DNA from: Mercurialis annua
Lineage: Eukaryota > Streptophyta > Magnoliopsida > Malpighiales > Euphorbiaceae
Assembly (NCBI RefSeq): GCF_937616625.2
Contig: NC_065571.1
Coordinates: 746,501-810,500 of the forward strand
Reading direction: 5' to 3'
DNA: 64,000 nucleotides
In this document: positions 1-10,465 of the stretch, piece by piece
Position numbering within the stretch: the first letter of the stretch is position 1
Layout: the number at the start of each line of letters is the position of its first letter
Program-made: the position numbers and the translations under genes
Notes under the pieces: model-generated
Databases searched by the model: none
Told to the model about the DNA's origin: nothing
Seen by the model: only the letters and a program-made list of their open reading frames with translations

Positions 1-108
1 ATTTAGAATTTCAATGTGATTTTAACTATTATTTTCTAAATTGACCTATTCCTAATAAATGACTCCATGTTTTTATTTAAAAAGTATTTATTAACTAATA
101 GGATTATA

Positions 109-370
109 CTCCCTCCATTTTTTTTTAGTTGTCCATTTAAAAAAAATTACACATATCAAGATAATGCTCATTTTGTCTTAAATTACAAAGAAAAATACTA
201 ATATAACCCCATTAGTTAATAAATGCTTTCTAAAGTAGAATATAGAATCATTTATTAGGCATGGGTAAATTTGAAAAATAAAGATTAAAATCACCTTGAA
301 TCTCTAAATGGACAACTATTGATGGAAAAATACATTTGCCTAAAGTGACAACTAAAAAAAATGGAGGGAG
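109..370. mobile_element. Stowaway-like MITE (Tc1/mariner type), 262 bp
   Basis: The element opens with CTCCCTCCATTTTTTTTT and closes with its inverted copy ending AAATGGAGGGAG, giving terminal inverted repeats of about 25 bp. It is flanked by TA on both sides (107-108 and 371-372), the target duplication of Tc1/mariner and Stowaway elements. There is no coding capacity. It is inserted inside the left target duplication of the neighbouring SINE. Confidence 0.8.
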
Positions 371-377
371 TATTAGT

Positions 378-480
378 TTTTTTTGATAATTTAGGAGGGG
401 AGCGCTTGTGGGAGGAATCAAACCCACGACCTAGCAGTTTTCTGCTTAGCGCTTATACCGTTTGAGCTAAAGCTCATTGG
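378..480 (-). mobile_element. tRNA-derived SINE remnant
   Basis: Read on the minus strand, the copy begins near 480 with a tRNA-like head. It has an A-box-like TAGCTCAAACGG, then a B-box-like GGTTTGATTCC, then a short body and an oligo-T tract (plus strand, about 377-384) standing for the tail. A direct repeat TTATATTAGT occurs at 481-490 and, once the Stowaway insertion is removed, at 104-108 plus 373-377. It is too diverged to be a functional tRNA gene. Confidence 0.6.
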
Positions 481-583
481 TTATATTAGTATTTTTCTTT
501 ATAAATTAAGTCAAAAGGAGCACTATCTTGGTATGTGTAATATTGGCTAAATGGACAACTAAAAAAGAACAGAGGGAGTATCT

Positions 584-784
584 ATTTAGAATTTCAATAT
601 AATTTTAGTTATTATTTTTCAAATTTATCCCTTCTTAATAAATGACTTTATAAGTAAAGTTACAATACATTTCTTAACAAATAGGGTTATATTTGTATTT
701 ATTTTTACGATATAAGACAAGACATCCACTATCTTAATATGTACAATTTTGGCTAAATGGACAACTAAATAAAACCGGAGGGGG
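584..784. repeat. Uninterrupted copy of the 1-578 Stowaway-like repeat
   Basis: It starts with the same ATTTAGAATTTCAAT as base 1 of the window and ends CCGGAGGGGG before TA at 785-786. The internal phrase GGCTAAATGGACAACTAAA also occurs near 550. It serves as the reference that shows the first copy to be interrupted. No coding potential is seen. Confidence 0.55.
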
Positions 785-1260
785 TACGATAATTAAAATT
801 CTTAAAAATATTTCAATTATCATCATATAATTTTGTATCCGATATGGTTTCGAGCAGTAAAACAAAGACATTTCACAAATACTTACTTTATTTAAAATCT
901 AATAAATTCCTTTGAAAAAACAAATCTAATAAATTTAATCAAAAGCCATCTAAATACTATAAAATTGGATTGTTATAAAATACAATAAATCTCCAGTCCA
1001 CTTCATCGTTATTCCAAAACATGTTTATCTATTAATAATCTAGTATATAATATACAATTTACATCGTACCGACTTAGAGTTAGAGCTGCAAATCTGAATT
1101 CACATTACAGTATTTCTTGAAAACTTAACGAGCAAGTTCATTACAGATACAGAGCTAAGATTCTGAAATCCAGCATGTTCATTATTACGTGTTACCGTAT
1201 TCTTATTGGTTATTAAAATGGAATACACGCTAATTCTCCCTTATCTTAATTAACCCTTTT

Positions 1261-1301
1261 CCGCGCTACTTCCTTGAAGACGTGGCGCACAACCTATAAA
1301 A
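1261..1301 (+). promoter_or_regulatory. Core promoter of the Ca2+-ATPase gene: CGCG box, ACGTG core and TATA box
   Basis: TATAAAAA begins at 1295, 91 bp upstream of the ATG, at a sensible distance for a TATA box. Just upstream are ACGTGGC (1280-1286), a G-box/ABRE-type core, and CCGCGC (1261-1266), which fits the vCGCGb site bound by calmodulin-binding CAMTA factors. The TATA assignment is fairly secure. The factor sites are short matches and therefore inference. Confidence 0.5.
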
Positions 1302-1385
1302 ACAAGCCACCTCTGCATCTATTCTCATCTCATATTCCAAAATCCATTAATTTTTTTTGAATCAGTGATTATTAACACAATTTAC

Positions 1386-4300
1386 ATGACAAAATTATTC
1401 GAAAAAAGCATTGAGTACTTACTTGATGCGCCTTCAACCATCAGCCATGCACGTAAACGATGGCGTTTAGCTTTTGCTGCAATTTACTGCTCCAGAGCTA
1501 TACAATCTCTCACCAAACTTGCCATAGTAAACAAAAAAAGCATCAGAATTACAAATTCTTCATCGTTTTCTGTTCTTGATATCAAGACCAGTACCTTCAA
1601 GATCACGCAAGCAAGCCTCACTGAGCTTGTTAAAGAAAAAAACCACAAACAGCTTCAAGAATTAGGTGGCGTATCCGCCGTGGCTTCTGCCGTCGAGACG
1701 GATATCGAAGGCGGCATTTCGGACGACATTGCTCGTCGACAAGAAGCATTCGGGTCTAATTCGTATAAGAAACCACCCACCAAGAGTTTTTTTTATTTTG
1801 TGGTTGAAGCTTTTAAGGATCTTACTATTGCTATACTTTTAGGCTGTGCAGCGCTTTCTTTAGGGTTTGGGATTAAAGAGCATGGTCTTAAAGAAGGATG
1901 GTACGACGGTGGAAGTATTTTTCTTGCTGTTTTTCTAGTCATTGCTGTCTCTGCCGTGAGCAATTACAGACAGAACAGACAGTTTGATAAGTTGTCGAAA
2001 GTCAGCAACAATATTCAGATTGATGTTGTGAGAGGTGGCAGGAGACAACAGGTTTCAATCTTTGAACTCGTTGTCGGAGATGTTGTTTGTCTCAAGATCG
2101 GAGACCAGGTTCCTGCTGATGGTTTGTTCATTGACGGACACTCTCTGGAAATTGATGAATCGAGTATGACAGGGGAGAGTGATCATGTCGAAATTGATCA
2201 CCACCGAAATCCATTTTTATTCTCTGGTACTAAAGTAGCAGATGGATATGGTCGGATGCTTGTTACTTCGGTAGGCATGAACACGACATGGGGAGAGATG
2301 ATGAGTCATATCAGCCGCGACAACGATGAGCTGACACCTCTTCAGGCTAGGCTTAATAAACTCACATCGTCTATAGGTAAGGTGGGTCTAGCTGTAGCTT
2401 TTCTTGTTCTTGTAGTTCTGTTGGTTCGCTACTTCACAGGAAACACACAGGATGAGAATGGAAACAAGGAGTTTAACGGGGGCGATACGAAGACAGATGA
2501 TATTATTAATGCAGTTGTCGGAATTGTAGCAGCAGCAGTTACAATTGTTGTTGTTGCAATCCCCGAAGGTTTGCCGTTGGCGGTTACGCTTACTCTGGCT
2601 TATTCCATGAAGAAAATGATGGCTGATCAAGCAATGGTGAGAAAGCTCTCTGCCTGTGAGACTATGGGCTCTGCTACAACAATCTGTACGGATAAAACAG
2701 GCACTCTTACAATGAACCTGATGAAAGTAACAAATTTCTGGCTAGGCCAAGCTGAACAAATCACTTCTTCATCAATTTCACCCCATGTTCTTGACTTGAT
2801 CAGACAAGGAGTTGCTCTCAATACAACCGGTACTGCCTACAGATCAGCGAATCCGCAATCAGAGTTCGAGTTTTCGGGTAGTCCCACGGAGAAAGCTATT
2901 CTTTCTTGGGCCATCCTGGAAATGGGAATGGATATGGAGGAAGTGAAGCAGAGTTGCAACATTCTTTATGTTGAAGCTTTTAACTCACAGAAGAAAAGAA
3001 GTGGAGTTCTGATAAGGAAGAAGCTTGACAATACAGTCCATGTTCACTGGAAAGGAGCAGCAGAAATGATACTCGCGATGTGCTCAAGTTACTACGACGC
3101 TTCAGGGATGATCAAAGATTTAGATGGTCAAGAAAGGACCATTTTTGAGCAAATTATTCAGGGAATGGCAGCTAATAGCCTTCGGTGCATTGCGTTTGCA
3201 CACACACAAATATCAGAACAGCAATGTGAGGGTGTGTTACAAGAGAAAAAGTTGAAAGAAAGCAGCTTGACACTTCTAGGCCTTGTCGGAATCAAGGACC
3301 CGTGTCGACCAGGGGTGAAGAAAGCTGTCGAAGATTGCCAACATGCTGGAGTGAACATCAAAATGATCACAGGTGACAATATTTTCACTGCAAGAGCTAT
3401 AGCGATTGAGTGTGGAATTCTGAAGCCCGGTCAGGATATGTACACCGGAGCTGTAGTTGAGGGCGAAGAGTTTCGGAACTATACACATGATGAAAGAATG
3501 GAAAAAGTTGATAGAATATGTGTTATGGCAAGGTCTTCACCTTTTGACAAACTTCTGATGGTGCAGTGTCTTAAACAGAAAGGCCAAGTGGTGGCAGTAA
3601 CCGGTGATGGCACCAATGATGCACCGGCGCTAAAAGAGGCTGACATCGGATTGTCTATGGGGATTCAGGGCACTGAAGTTGCCAAAGAGAGCTCAGATAT
3701 TGTCATATTGGATGATAATTTTGCTTCTGTAGCAACAGTTTTAAGGTGGGGAAGATGTGTCTACAACAACATTCAGAAATTCATTCAGTTTCAGCTTACG
3801 GTCAATGTAGCCGCATTGGTGATCAATTTCGTAGCAGCTGTCTCCGCCGGTGAAGTCCCGTTAACAGCAGTTCAGCTACTGTGGGTGAATCTGATCATGG
3901 ACACCCTCGGCGCTCTGGCTCTTGCTACAGAACAACCTACCAAAGAGCTAATGGATAAAAAACCTGTGGGGAGAACTGAGCCACTCATCACCAACATAAT
4001 GTGGAGGAACCTGTTAGCTCAAGCTTTGTATCAGATAACGATCCTTCTGACGATGCAATTCAAGGGAAAATCGATCTTCGGTGTGACTGAGGAGGGAAAG
4101 GACACGTTGATCTTCAATACTTTTGTCCTGTGTCAGGTTTTTAATGAATTCAACGCAAGGAAACTGGAGAAGAAGAATGTTTTCGAGGGAATACATAAGA
4201 ACAAGCTGTTCTTGGGGATAATTGGTGTAACCATTGTTCTTCAGGTATTGATGGTTGAGTTTCTGAAGAAATTTGCAGACACAGAGAGGTTGAATTGGGG

Positions 4301-4415
4301 CCAATGGGGTGCTTGCATTGGAATGGCAGCTGTTACATGGCCAATTGGATGGATAGTCAAGTCGATACCAGTTCCAGAAAAACCGTTTTTCAGTTATTTT
4401 CATTGGAGGAAGTAG
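1386..4415 (+). CDS. ACA12: Calcium-transporting P2B-type ATPase, ACA12-like (intronless)
   Basis: This is an auto-inhibited Ca2+ pump of 1009 residues that couples ATP hydrolysis to Ca2+ export, in this subfamily expected at the plasma membrane. The N-terminal calmodulin-binding autoinhibitory segment is visible at R23-L42 (ARKRWR...AIYCSRAIQSL). Then come two N-terminal membrane spans, the actuator-domain TGES (262-265), the M4 motif PEGLP (from P393), the phosphorylation site DKTGT (D436), the nucleotide-binding KGAAE (from K556), GDGTND (740-745), and six C-terminal spans. All catalytic motifs are intact. The absence of introns and overall similarity match the ACA12/ACA13 branch; I recognise ACA12 as the closest. 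ATG 1386 is preferred because the in-frame upstream extension begins only with GTG. The gene is convergent with the ATP sulfurylase. ACA13 is the alternative name. Confidence 0.95.
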   Translation: MTKLFEKSIEYLLDAPSTISHARKRWRLAFAAIYCSRAIQSLTKLAIVNKKSIRITNSSSFSVLDIKTSTFKITQASLTELVKEKNHKQLQELGGVSAVASAVETDIEGGISDDIARRQEAFGSNSYKKPPTKSFFYFVVEAFKDLTIAILLGCAALSLGFGIKEHGLKEGWYDGGSIFLAVFLVIAVSAVSNYRQNRQFDKLSKVSNNIQIDVVRGGRRQQVSIFELVVGDVVCLKIGDQVPADGLFIDGHSLEIDESSMTGESDHVEIDHHRNPFLFSGTKVADGYGRMLVTSVGMNTTWGEMMSHISRDNDELTPLQARLNKLTSSIGKVGLAVAFLVLVVLLVRYFTGNTQDENGNKEFNGGDTKTDDIINAVVGIVAAAVTIVVVAIPEGLPLAVTLTLAYSMKKMMADQAMVRKLSACETMGSATTICTDKTGTLTMNLMKVTNFWLGQAEQITSSSISPHVLDLIRQGVALNTTGTAYRSANPQSEFEFSGSPTEKAILSWAILEMGMDMEEVKQSCNILYVEAFNSQKKRSGVLIRKKLDNTVHVHWKGAAEMILAMCSSYYDASGMIKDLDGQERTIFEQIIQGMAANSLRCIAFAHTQISEQQCEGVLQEKKLKESSLTLLGLVGIKDPCRPGVKKAVEDCQHAGVNIKMITGDNIFTARAIAIECGILKPGQDMYTGAVVEGEEFRNYTHDERMEKVDRICVMARSSPFDKLLMVQCLKQKGQVVAVTGDGTNDAPALKEADIGLSMGIQGTEVAKESSDIVILDDNFASVATVLRWGRCVYNNIQKFIQFQLTVNVAALVINFVAAVSAGEVPLTAVQLLWVNLIMDTLGALALATEQPTKELMDKKPVGRTEPLITNIMWRNLLAQALYQITILLTMQFKGKSIFGVTEEGKDTLIFNTFVLCQVFNEFNARKLEKKNVFEGIHKNKLFLGIIGVTIVLQVLMVEFLKKFADTERLNWGQWGACIGMAAVTWPIGWIVKSIPVPEKPFFSYFHWRK

Positions 4416-4880
4416 AATTTTTAAGCAGATGTTTTTATTTATTCGTTCATTTTTCTTATGTAAATATAAATTCATCAGATTGTTTATCTGTATAGAATTT
4501 TTTGATCTCCTTGTGAGATGTATTATATTTCAGATTCATTTTGTAATATTTACTATTGAATTGCTATTTGATTGACATTTATATTCAAGTCTGTCTTATT
4601 GCACCAGAAGATTAAAATAAACACCCCAACAGTCTAAATCCTTCAATAGAAACATATCACAGTGTAATACAGAGGCGCCAGCACACGAGGGCACCAAATG
4701 AAAAATCCCAGACCTAATTACATATTGAGGCAAGTTTTGTGTGCCTGTATCAGTGCCCCATGCTTTTATTGTAGATCCGAAAGCAATTTTTACAATAATT
4801 TCACCACAGTGGAGATAAAATTAAGATTTTAAAGTTTCTCCCAATCAGATAACGTTACATTATGGTACAAGCAAGTCCGT
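4416..4880. other. Convergent 3' region between the Ca2+-ATPase and ATP sulfurylase
   Basis: This stretch should hold both 3' UTRs. A minus-strand AATAAA (plus strand TTTATT, 4765-4770) lies 111 bp past the ATP sulfurylase stop and is a plausible poly(A) signal. No further gene is seen. Confidence 0.5.
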
Positions 4881-7800
4881 CTAAGCGGGAACAGGTTCAG
4901 GTATTTTGCCACTGTCGATAGGAGAAACACTGTCGTAGTAATCGACCAATACTTTCCAGCCACCAGGGCACATAAATCCGTCAGGAGGACTCTCTTTGGT
5001 CTTTGCAAGTGTTCGCATCTGAAATTAATGGGAGCAAGCTTTAATCATGCTCGAGAAATATCAAATGTAATGCGACAAATTTAAGTTATATTGCCTATCC
5101 TGCTCTTAAGACTTTATATTTACTATAGTTTTTCGGGTGTTTCTTAAAAGGTCAGAATTTCACCCTTCCAACTTGGTACAAAATATCAAAAAAGAATACA
5201 TTCGTGGTTTTTGACAAAACCAACTTGTCAATTTTAAGTCAATTTACAAATTCCACCTTTGATCATCAAGACAGATGTCACATTAGGGTGTAAAGTGAAC
5301 CAAAATTAACAAATTGTGGATTCTTTTGTCCAAACTACAAACTTGGACTCTTTTGTGCCAAGTTGGAGGGTCGAAATGAATGTAACAATTAAGTTATTCT
5401 GCCTATTCTGCTCTTAAGACGTTATATTTACTGTAGCTTTTCAGGTGTTTCTTAATGTATTAGAACTAGTGTGTCATGTCGTTAAAGAGTTAAGTACACT
5501 ACATACCTTTGTGCCGGATATGAAAACAAAGTCCTGAGCCCTTGTGGGATCAAAAAATGCCATTTTACCCTGAGTCTTGTCATATGCAGCAACCTGAAAA
5601 TTAGAAAACCAATTAATAATCACCGAAAATTTCAATTTTCCATTAAGGAAGCATAAGCAGAATTCAAAAGTATCTATTGTAAGCAAAAGGTTCATATACC
5701 TTGAAAGGAAGAATATTAAGCCGCTCCAGTCCTGGAGCCATACTCAGCACCTTCTTTCCATGGTCAGCATCATACAAGTCTCTTTTCTCAACGGGATGAC
5801 CCATTCCAGCAGGATCCCGACCAACAATGTAAAAGTTAGCTCCTGCATTTATCCGAGCTTTTGCATGCCACTGAACCTCAGTCGGACCTGCATAGTGCAT
5901 GGGAGATGGGAATATAGAAACCACAGTTGTCTCAGGATCAAGTACACCATCTTCAAGCACCTGAAAATATATCATCACATACATTGTAAGTCATCACTGG
6001 CCAAAGTATATCTCCACAAGTCCTCTTGGCAAACACAGGTTTTGGGGATAAACATTTGAAACCATAATGCCATAACAAAGCTGTGAAAAACAAACATAAA
6101 AGTTACACGAAATAATGATAATAACGGATTACTGGCACCAACCTTCTCATGTTGTTTCATTCGCCAACTAAGTGGAACATCATCTGCCTTTGTAAAGCCT
6201 CCCAATGGATGAAGCAGAAGGACAGGGTTCTTATAGCCCATCTCAAGAAGCCGCCTACGAGTATCTGTCATTAGTAAAGCATGACCATTGTGCACAGGGT
6301 TTCTGAGCTGAAAAGCAAATACAGCATCCGCGTTACGTTTGGTGAATTCCTGACGGAGTTCTGCAGGTGATAACCGAAAACGATCAAGACCGTCATGGTA
6401 CTTGATTGGTTCTATAACCTCCAGGTCGCCTCCAATCAACCAGTTCCCAGACTTAGCTAAAGATTCTTCAACAAATGGTAAACCAGGGGCAGTAGTTCCC
6501 CATGTTCTTGCTATCCGTTCTTCTATGGGGTGCTTGTAGATCTCGATACTGGAACAAATAATAAAATAAACAGAAGGTTAAATATTTTTGTGATTATCAA
6601 AAAGTGACCAAATTATAAAAAGTTACAACACGATTGCCGAACTACGAATTTTGTAACAACCGGAGGTCACCCATATATTTCAGATCAAACTTTGCTGATG
6701 AGGACAGTGAATAATAGAAAGTTGGTATAAACAATGACCTAGTGAACTAAGTTGGTGGATGAGAAATAAACTATGATCACACACTTATATTTCCTAATAA
6801 GCATAAATGACAATGGCTACATGCAAACTACAAAACAGCAATTTTGGTGAATTGTCCTAGCATGTTGAGTTCTCTTAACATGTATCAATGTGGTAACTAC
6901 AGCTTATGGACAAATATGGTAATAAATACTTAAAAAGTTATAAAAGACAGTCCGACAATTAATGCCATATGCACAAAGTAGTCGTAGTAGCTAGCTTACT
7001 CGATCGCCTATTCTTTCAAAATAGAAGCGAGTAAATAATGTACTTGGCAGCATTCAGAAAGTAAATACTTTCACTCAACTGCATATTGCGAGAAAGATGG
7101 AGATAGTAGCATTGAACAAAACTTTTAAACATGATTGTGTACATTTTTTTAAGGAAATCGTCAAGACAGCAGGGGAATAAAAAGCAAACCAGCAAGATTT
7201 AGAAACAGTTTGAAGGCAAAAAATGTAATATAAACTTGTGAAACATCAATGAAATGTTGATCGGAAGTTGAAATGTTTTCCTTACCACAGGCAATTTTGT
7301 TAATAAAAAAGATGCAAAAAAGAGAGGAAGAAAAGAATGTGCTCCCTCGCCAAATACTCTAAAGGTCACATATTAGACCACAAATCTAAATTCTAAAAGG
7401 AGCTTCAAAACATGTTCTTTAGAATATTAAGATTTCAAATTGCATAACGAATCAAACATTGATCAATGGAATCAGTCACAATTTATTCTGACAAAGTTAG
7501 AGCAAAAACATTTCAAAAATTCTAAATATCCATGTCAAAAAGATGATTCTTTGACCTCATATTACAACCCCAAAAAACCTAGAGCAAAGAATGACACTAA
7601 AGGCCATCACTTTTTTAGTTTTAACCCCAACCATCATTTTGCCTAAGCTGCAAGATATCTCCTTTACTACCAAGAGATTACCAAATTTCTTTTACCTAAA
7701 AATATAAGCTCAGGGCATCTCCAGCCCAAAACTTAAAAATAATGTAAAACTCACACTACTGTAGGTTTTCTACGGTGTTGTTACTCCAATTCATTACCGT

Positions 7801-8522
7801 ATATTTCACACTAAAAGAATACTCTCACATCAATTTTCACATCTTCACCTAGCAGTAAAAACTGAAAACGACAGCAAAATAATTTCAGGTACAAAAACAA
7901 TAGTTGCATCAAAAAAACATTCCAAGATCACCTTAAAAAATCCATCTCTATCACCACTCCTAAAATATGCAAATTTATATAAAACAAGACCATTATACAA
8001 AAAAAGAAGTTACCACTATTGTAAAACTTACTCATTCAGAATGGCGACAGTGTTATCATCCGAGTCAACAAGAGCGACCCGTTTCGACTCACCGATCCGC
8101 TGCTTCATCAGATCATCAATAGCAAGCGCAATCGGAACAGACATATTAACAACCGACCCGTCATCAAGACGGAGACAGTTAAAATGAAGAGTTTGGAGGA
8201 ACTCGGATTCTCTCATGAATCCGGCGAGGGGACTAGCCCAACCTTCGCTTAAAACATGAACCCATTGAAGATCAATCTTCGTCAACTTAACTTTAGGCAA
8301 CGAAATCGCCTCTTTTCTTTTAACATCTCTCTCAGACTTTTCAACAAACAGTTGGACGAGCTTCCCGCCGTCGGGTTCAATCAACCCGGCCCGGACACGA
8401 ACTGCTCGTTTTTTTTGAGAGAATGATATTTTAACAGGAGAGGCGAACTGGGTAGTGAATGATTTTGGGAGAGAGTGACGAGGGTAAGTGGGTCTGTTGA
8501 CAAGGTTTGAGAGGGAAGCCAT
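4881..8522 (-). CDS. APS1: ATP sulfurylase (sulfate adenylyltransferase), plastid type
   Basis: The enzyme catalyses ATP + sulfate to adenosine 5'-phosphosulfate + PPi, the first step of sulfate assimilation. Five exons join cleanly at GT/AG sites: 8522-8032, 6548-6143, 5960-5700, 5593-5507 and 5018-4881, giving 460 residues (plant APS proteins are about 460-475). The first roughly 45 residues are rich in Ser/Arg/Lys and look like a plastid transit peptide. The catalytic [10 protein letters not shown] is at Q244-H253, and the [10 protein letters not shown] nucleotide-binding loop is in exon 3. Intron 1 is long (1482 bp) and contains only short chance ORFs plus, near 7720, a phrase (GGGCATCTCCAGCCC) like one end of a Harbinger-type MITE without a partner. 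Exon 1 carries a miR395-like site. Which APS paralogue this is cannot be decided here; the miR395 site argues against an APS2-like identity. Confidence 0.95.
8184..8204 (-). promoter_or_regulatory. Candidate miR395 target site in ATP sulfurylase exon 1
   Basis: On the mRNA strand these 21 bases, coding for the EFLQTLH region, match the complement of miR395. There is one G-U wobble, one internal mismatch and one terminal mismatch. It is established that miR395 targets APS transcripts during sulfate starvation, and the site position in the first exon fits. Cleavage itself is inferred. Confidence 0.75.
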
Positions 8523-10465
8523 TAATGAAGAAACAGAAGCAGAAGACAGGCTCTTCTCTTCTGTTTGGTTTTTTTGATTAATAAGGTTGTTTGGTTTTTA
8601 GTTTATTACAGAAATGTTAGATTTAAAGGAAGAAGAGAAGATTAATTTGATTAATGGTTTGATTAATCAAATGAAACAGTTATAAGTTGTGATGGTGACC
8701 TTATTAGATTGGAGGTGAATTTATAAGTAGTGGATTTGTATAAATTTAATAAATTAATGGGAGGATGAACCTGGACACTTTTCCTTTTAATTGTATTTTA
8801 GGTAATTTTTTTAATCTAGGTGGGATTACAAAGAAACATTAATCCGGCCAATTAATATTCAAAATATAAATTAATGTAATGTTTTTAAATATTTAAGTAT
8901 ACTGTAGAGTACGATTTTTTAAAATATATTTTGAATGTGTTTCGCATGCCATATGAAAATATTATAAGTTACTTGATAAAATTTGATATTATACGTCATC
9001 CAGTATTGATTTATATATTAATTTTATTTGGATTTGGATTGATTTTTTTGAATATATAGTAAAATTTAATTAATTATAAAAGCTCAATCATGCACGAAAA
9101 ATAAAGAATTAACACAAAATCAGACTCGTGTCGGATTTAATGGAGTATATATTTATATTTATGCTTAAACGAACCCGACAAGTGCCAAGGTCAATATTTA
9201 GATTTAGTCCTCAATGTTATATGAGAGCTTGAATTTTTACAAATTCAATTATTTAGTATTCCTACATTTTCATTCAACCAAAAGAATAGTACTCTAGTGG
9301 ACTTCTCCAAAAAAGAAAATTAAAATAGTAACAGTAGTACAAAATGGCAACTATAATCAATGTTGCCTTTATTGAGGTTCCAAGAAAGGGAGAATCTTGT
9401 TCATTTTCAATTCAAAGATGCACCAAAATTAAATTCACTTTTAAGTGCCAAACAAAAAGGTTCAAATGTTTATGTCACAAATCACAATGCATACCTTTAA
9501 ATATACTAGTATTTGAACAAATTTAAACTGTATATTACTCGCATCCTGGTTAGGTTCATGGAGGATCTTTATTGTGCTCAAGAGCCAAGGTTTTATAAAA
9601 GAATATGTGTCACTTTTATTATTTATATTTAGGGAGATTGGAAAATGAAATTTTAACATTTCATGTCAGTAACGATTTAATTTTAATATTGAAAATATTA
9701 TAAGATAAATCTCTAATTTTATATTTTTCTGGATTCTGTAATCCTAATTTTAATTTCCGACCATTTTCTGCATACATAAAATGCGGAATTACTAAGTCAT
9801 TAACAATGTGGCAAGACTTCTAAACGCAACCCTCTTTTTAAAATTTCTATTAAAAAAACGGCGTCGTGCGATCAAAATAAAACCGATTGATTTTGAATAA
9901 AATAGTACCATTCTTCTTCTTCTTCAAACCTAAACACCTAATATCAAACATATCAAATTTATTCTTCTTTTTTCAAATTCGTCTTTCTTTCGATTTCTAG
10001 CTCAAATTATTTCTAGAAATTAAAATTAGGCTACAAAATACAAAAATAGAAAAATTAAAATTTATTTTATATCATTTTAAATATTGAGATTAAATCGCAA
10101 CAAATAAGAAACATTGAGATTTGTTTTATCAATACTTCTTATATTTATCACTTTATTTTTTTATTTGATTTTAATTAGTTTAAAAAAAATTATTAACAAA
10201 ATTTATATTTATATATTTTATTTTTAATGCATTATATATATAAATAATAATATGATATTATCTCCGTCTCAAAATAATAGACTTTTGATAAAACACAATA
10301 ATGATAAAAATATTAAGTTTGTATAAATTGATTTTTTAAACTTCTTTTCAATTTTATCCTTTCATAATTTTTAAATATATAAATAGTGTATCAATGACCA
10401 ATTTTTTTATTGAAATATAAAATCATTAATTTGGTTGATATGCATATTTACAGGGAAAATAAAAA
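8523..10465. other. AT-rich intergenic stretch upstream of ATP sulfurylase
   Basis: It includes the ATP sulfurylase 5' UTR and promoter (roughly 8523-9000). A lone Stowaway-like left end (CTCCGTCTCAAAATAATAG) lies near 10262 with no matching right end. Short ORFs at 9344-9526 and 9462-9659 have no recognisable product. No gene is seen. Confidence 0.5.

Larger units (their letters stand above)
1..578. repeat. Outer Stowaway-like repeat, left-truncated by the window, interrupted by a SINE and a second MITE
   Basis: Bases 1-106 and 481-578 are the two halves of one repeat. They align in order with the uninterrupted copy at 584-784: 1-70 resembles 584-653, and 481-578 resembles the right half of that copy. 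The right end reads AGAGGGAG followed by TA (579-580), the usual Stowaway/mariner-type terminus and TA target. Between the halves sit a SINE remnant and a complete Stowaway-like MITE. The true left end lies outside the window. Confidence 0.6.

Noticed and set aside
395..480. Possible tRNA gene
   Set aside because: A and B boxes are present but the acceptor and anticodon stems do not form; it fits a SINE head better. The same holds for the tRNA-like patches at 36949-37139, 46812-46835 and 48476-48560.
4014..4475. 153-residue minus-strand ORF
   Set aside because: Antisense shadow of the Ca2+-ATPase coding sequence.
7440..7646. 68-residue ORF
   Set aside because: It lies wholly in intron 1 of ATP sulfurylase on the opposite strand, with no recognisable domain.
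7715..7800. Harbinger-like terminus GGGCATCTCCAGCCC in the ATP sulfurylase intron
   Set aside because: No opposite terminus and no target duplication could be found, so no element is called.
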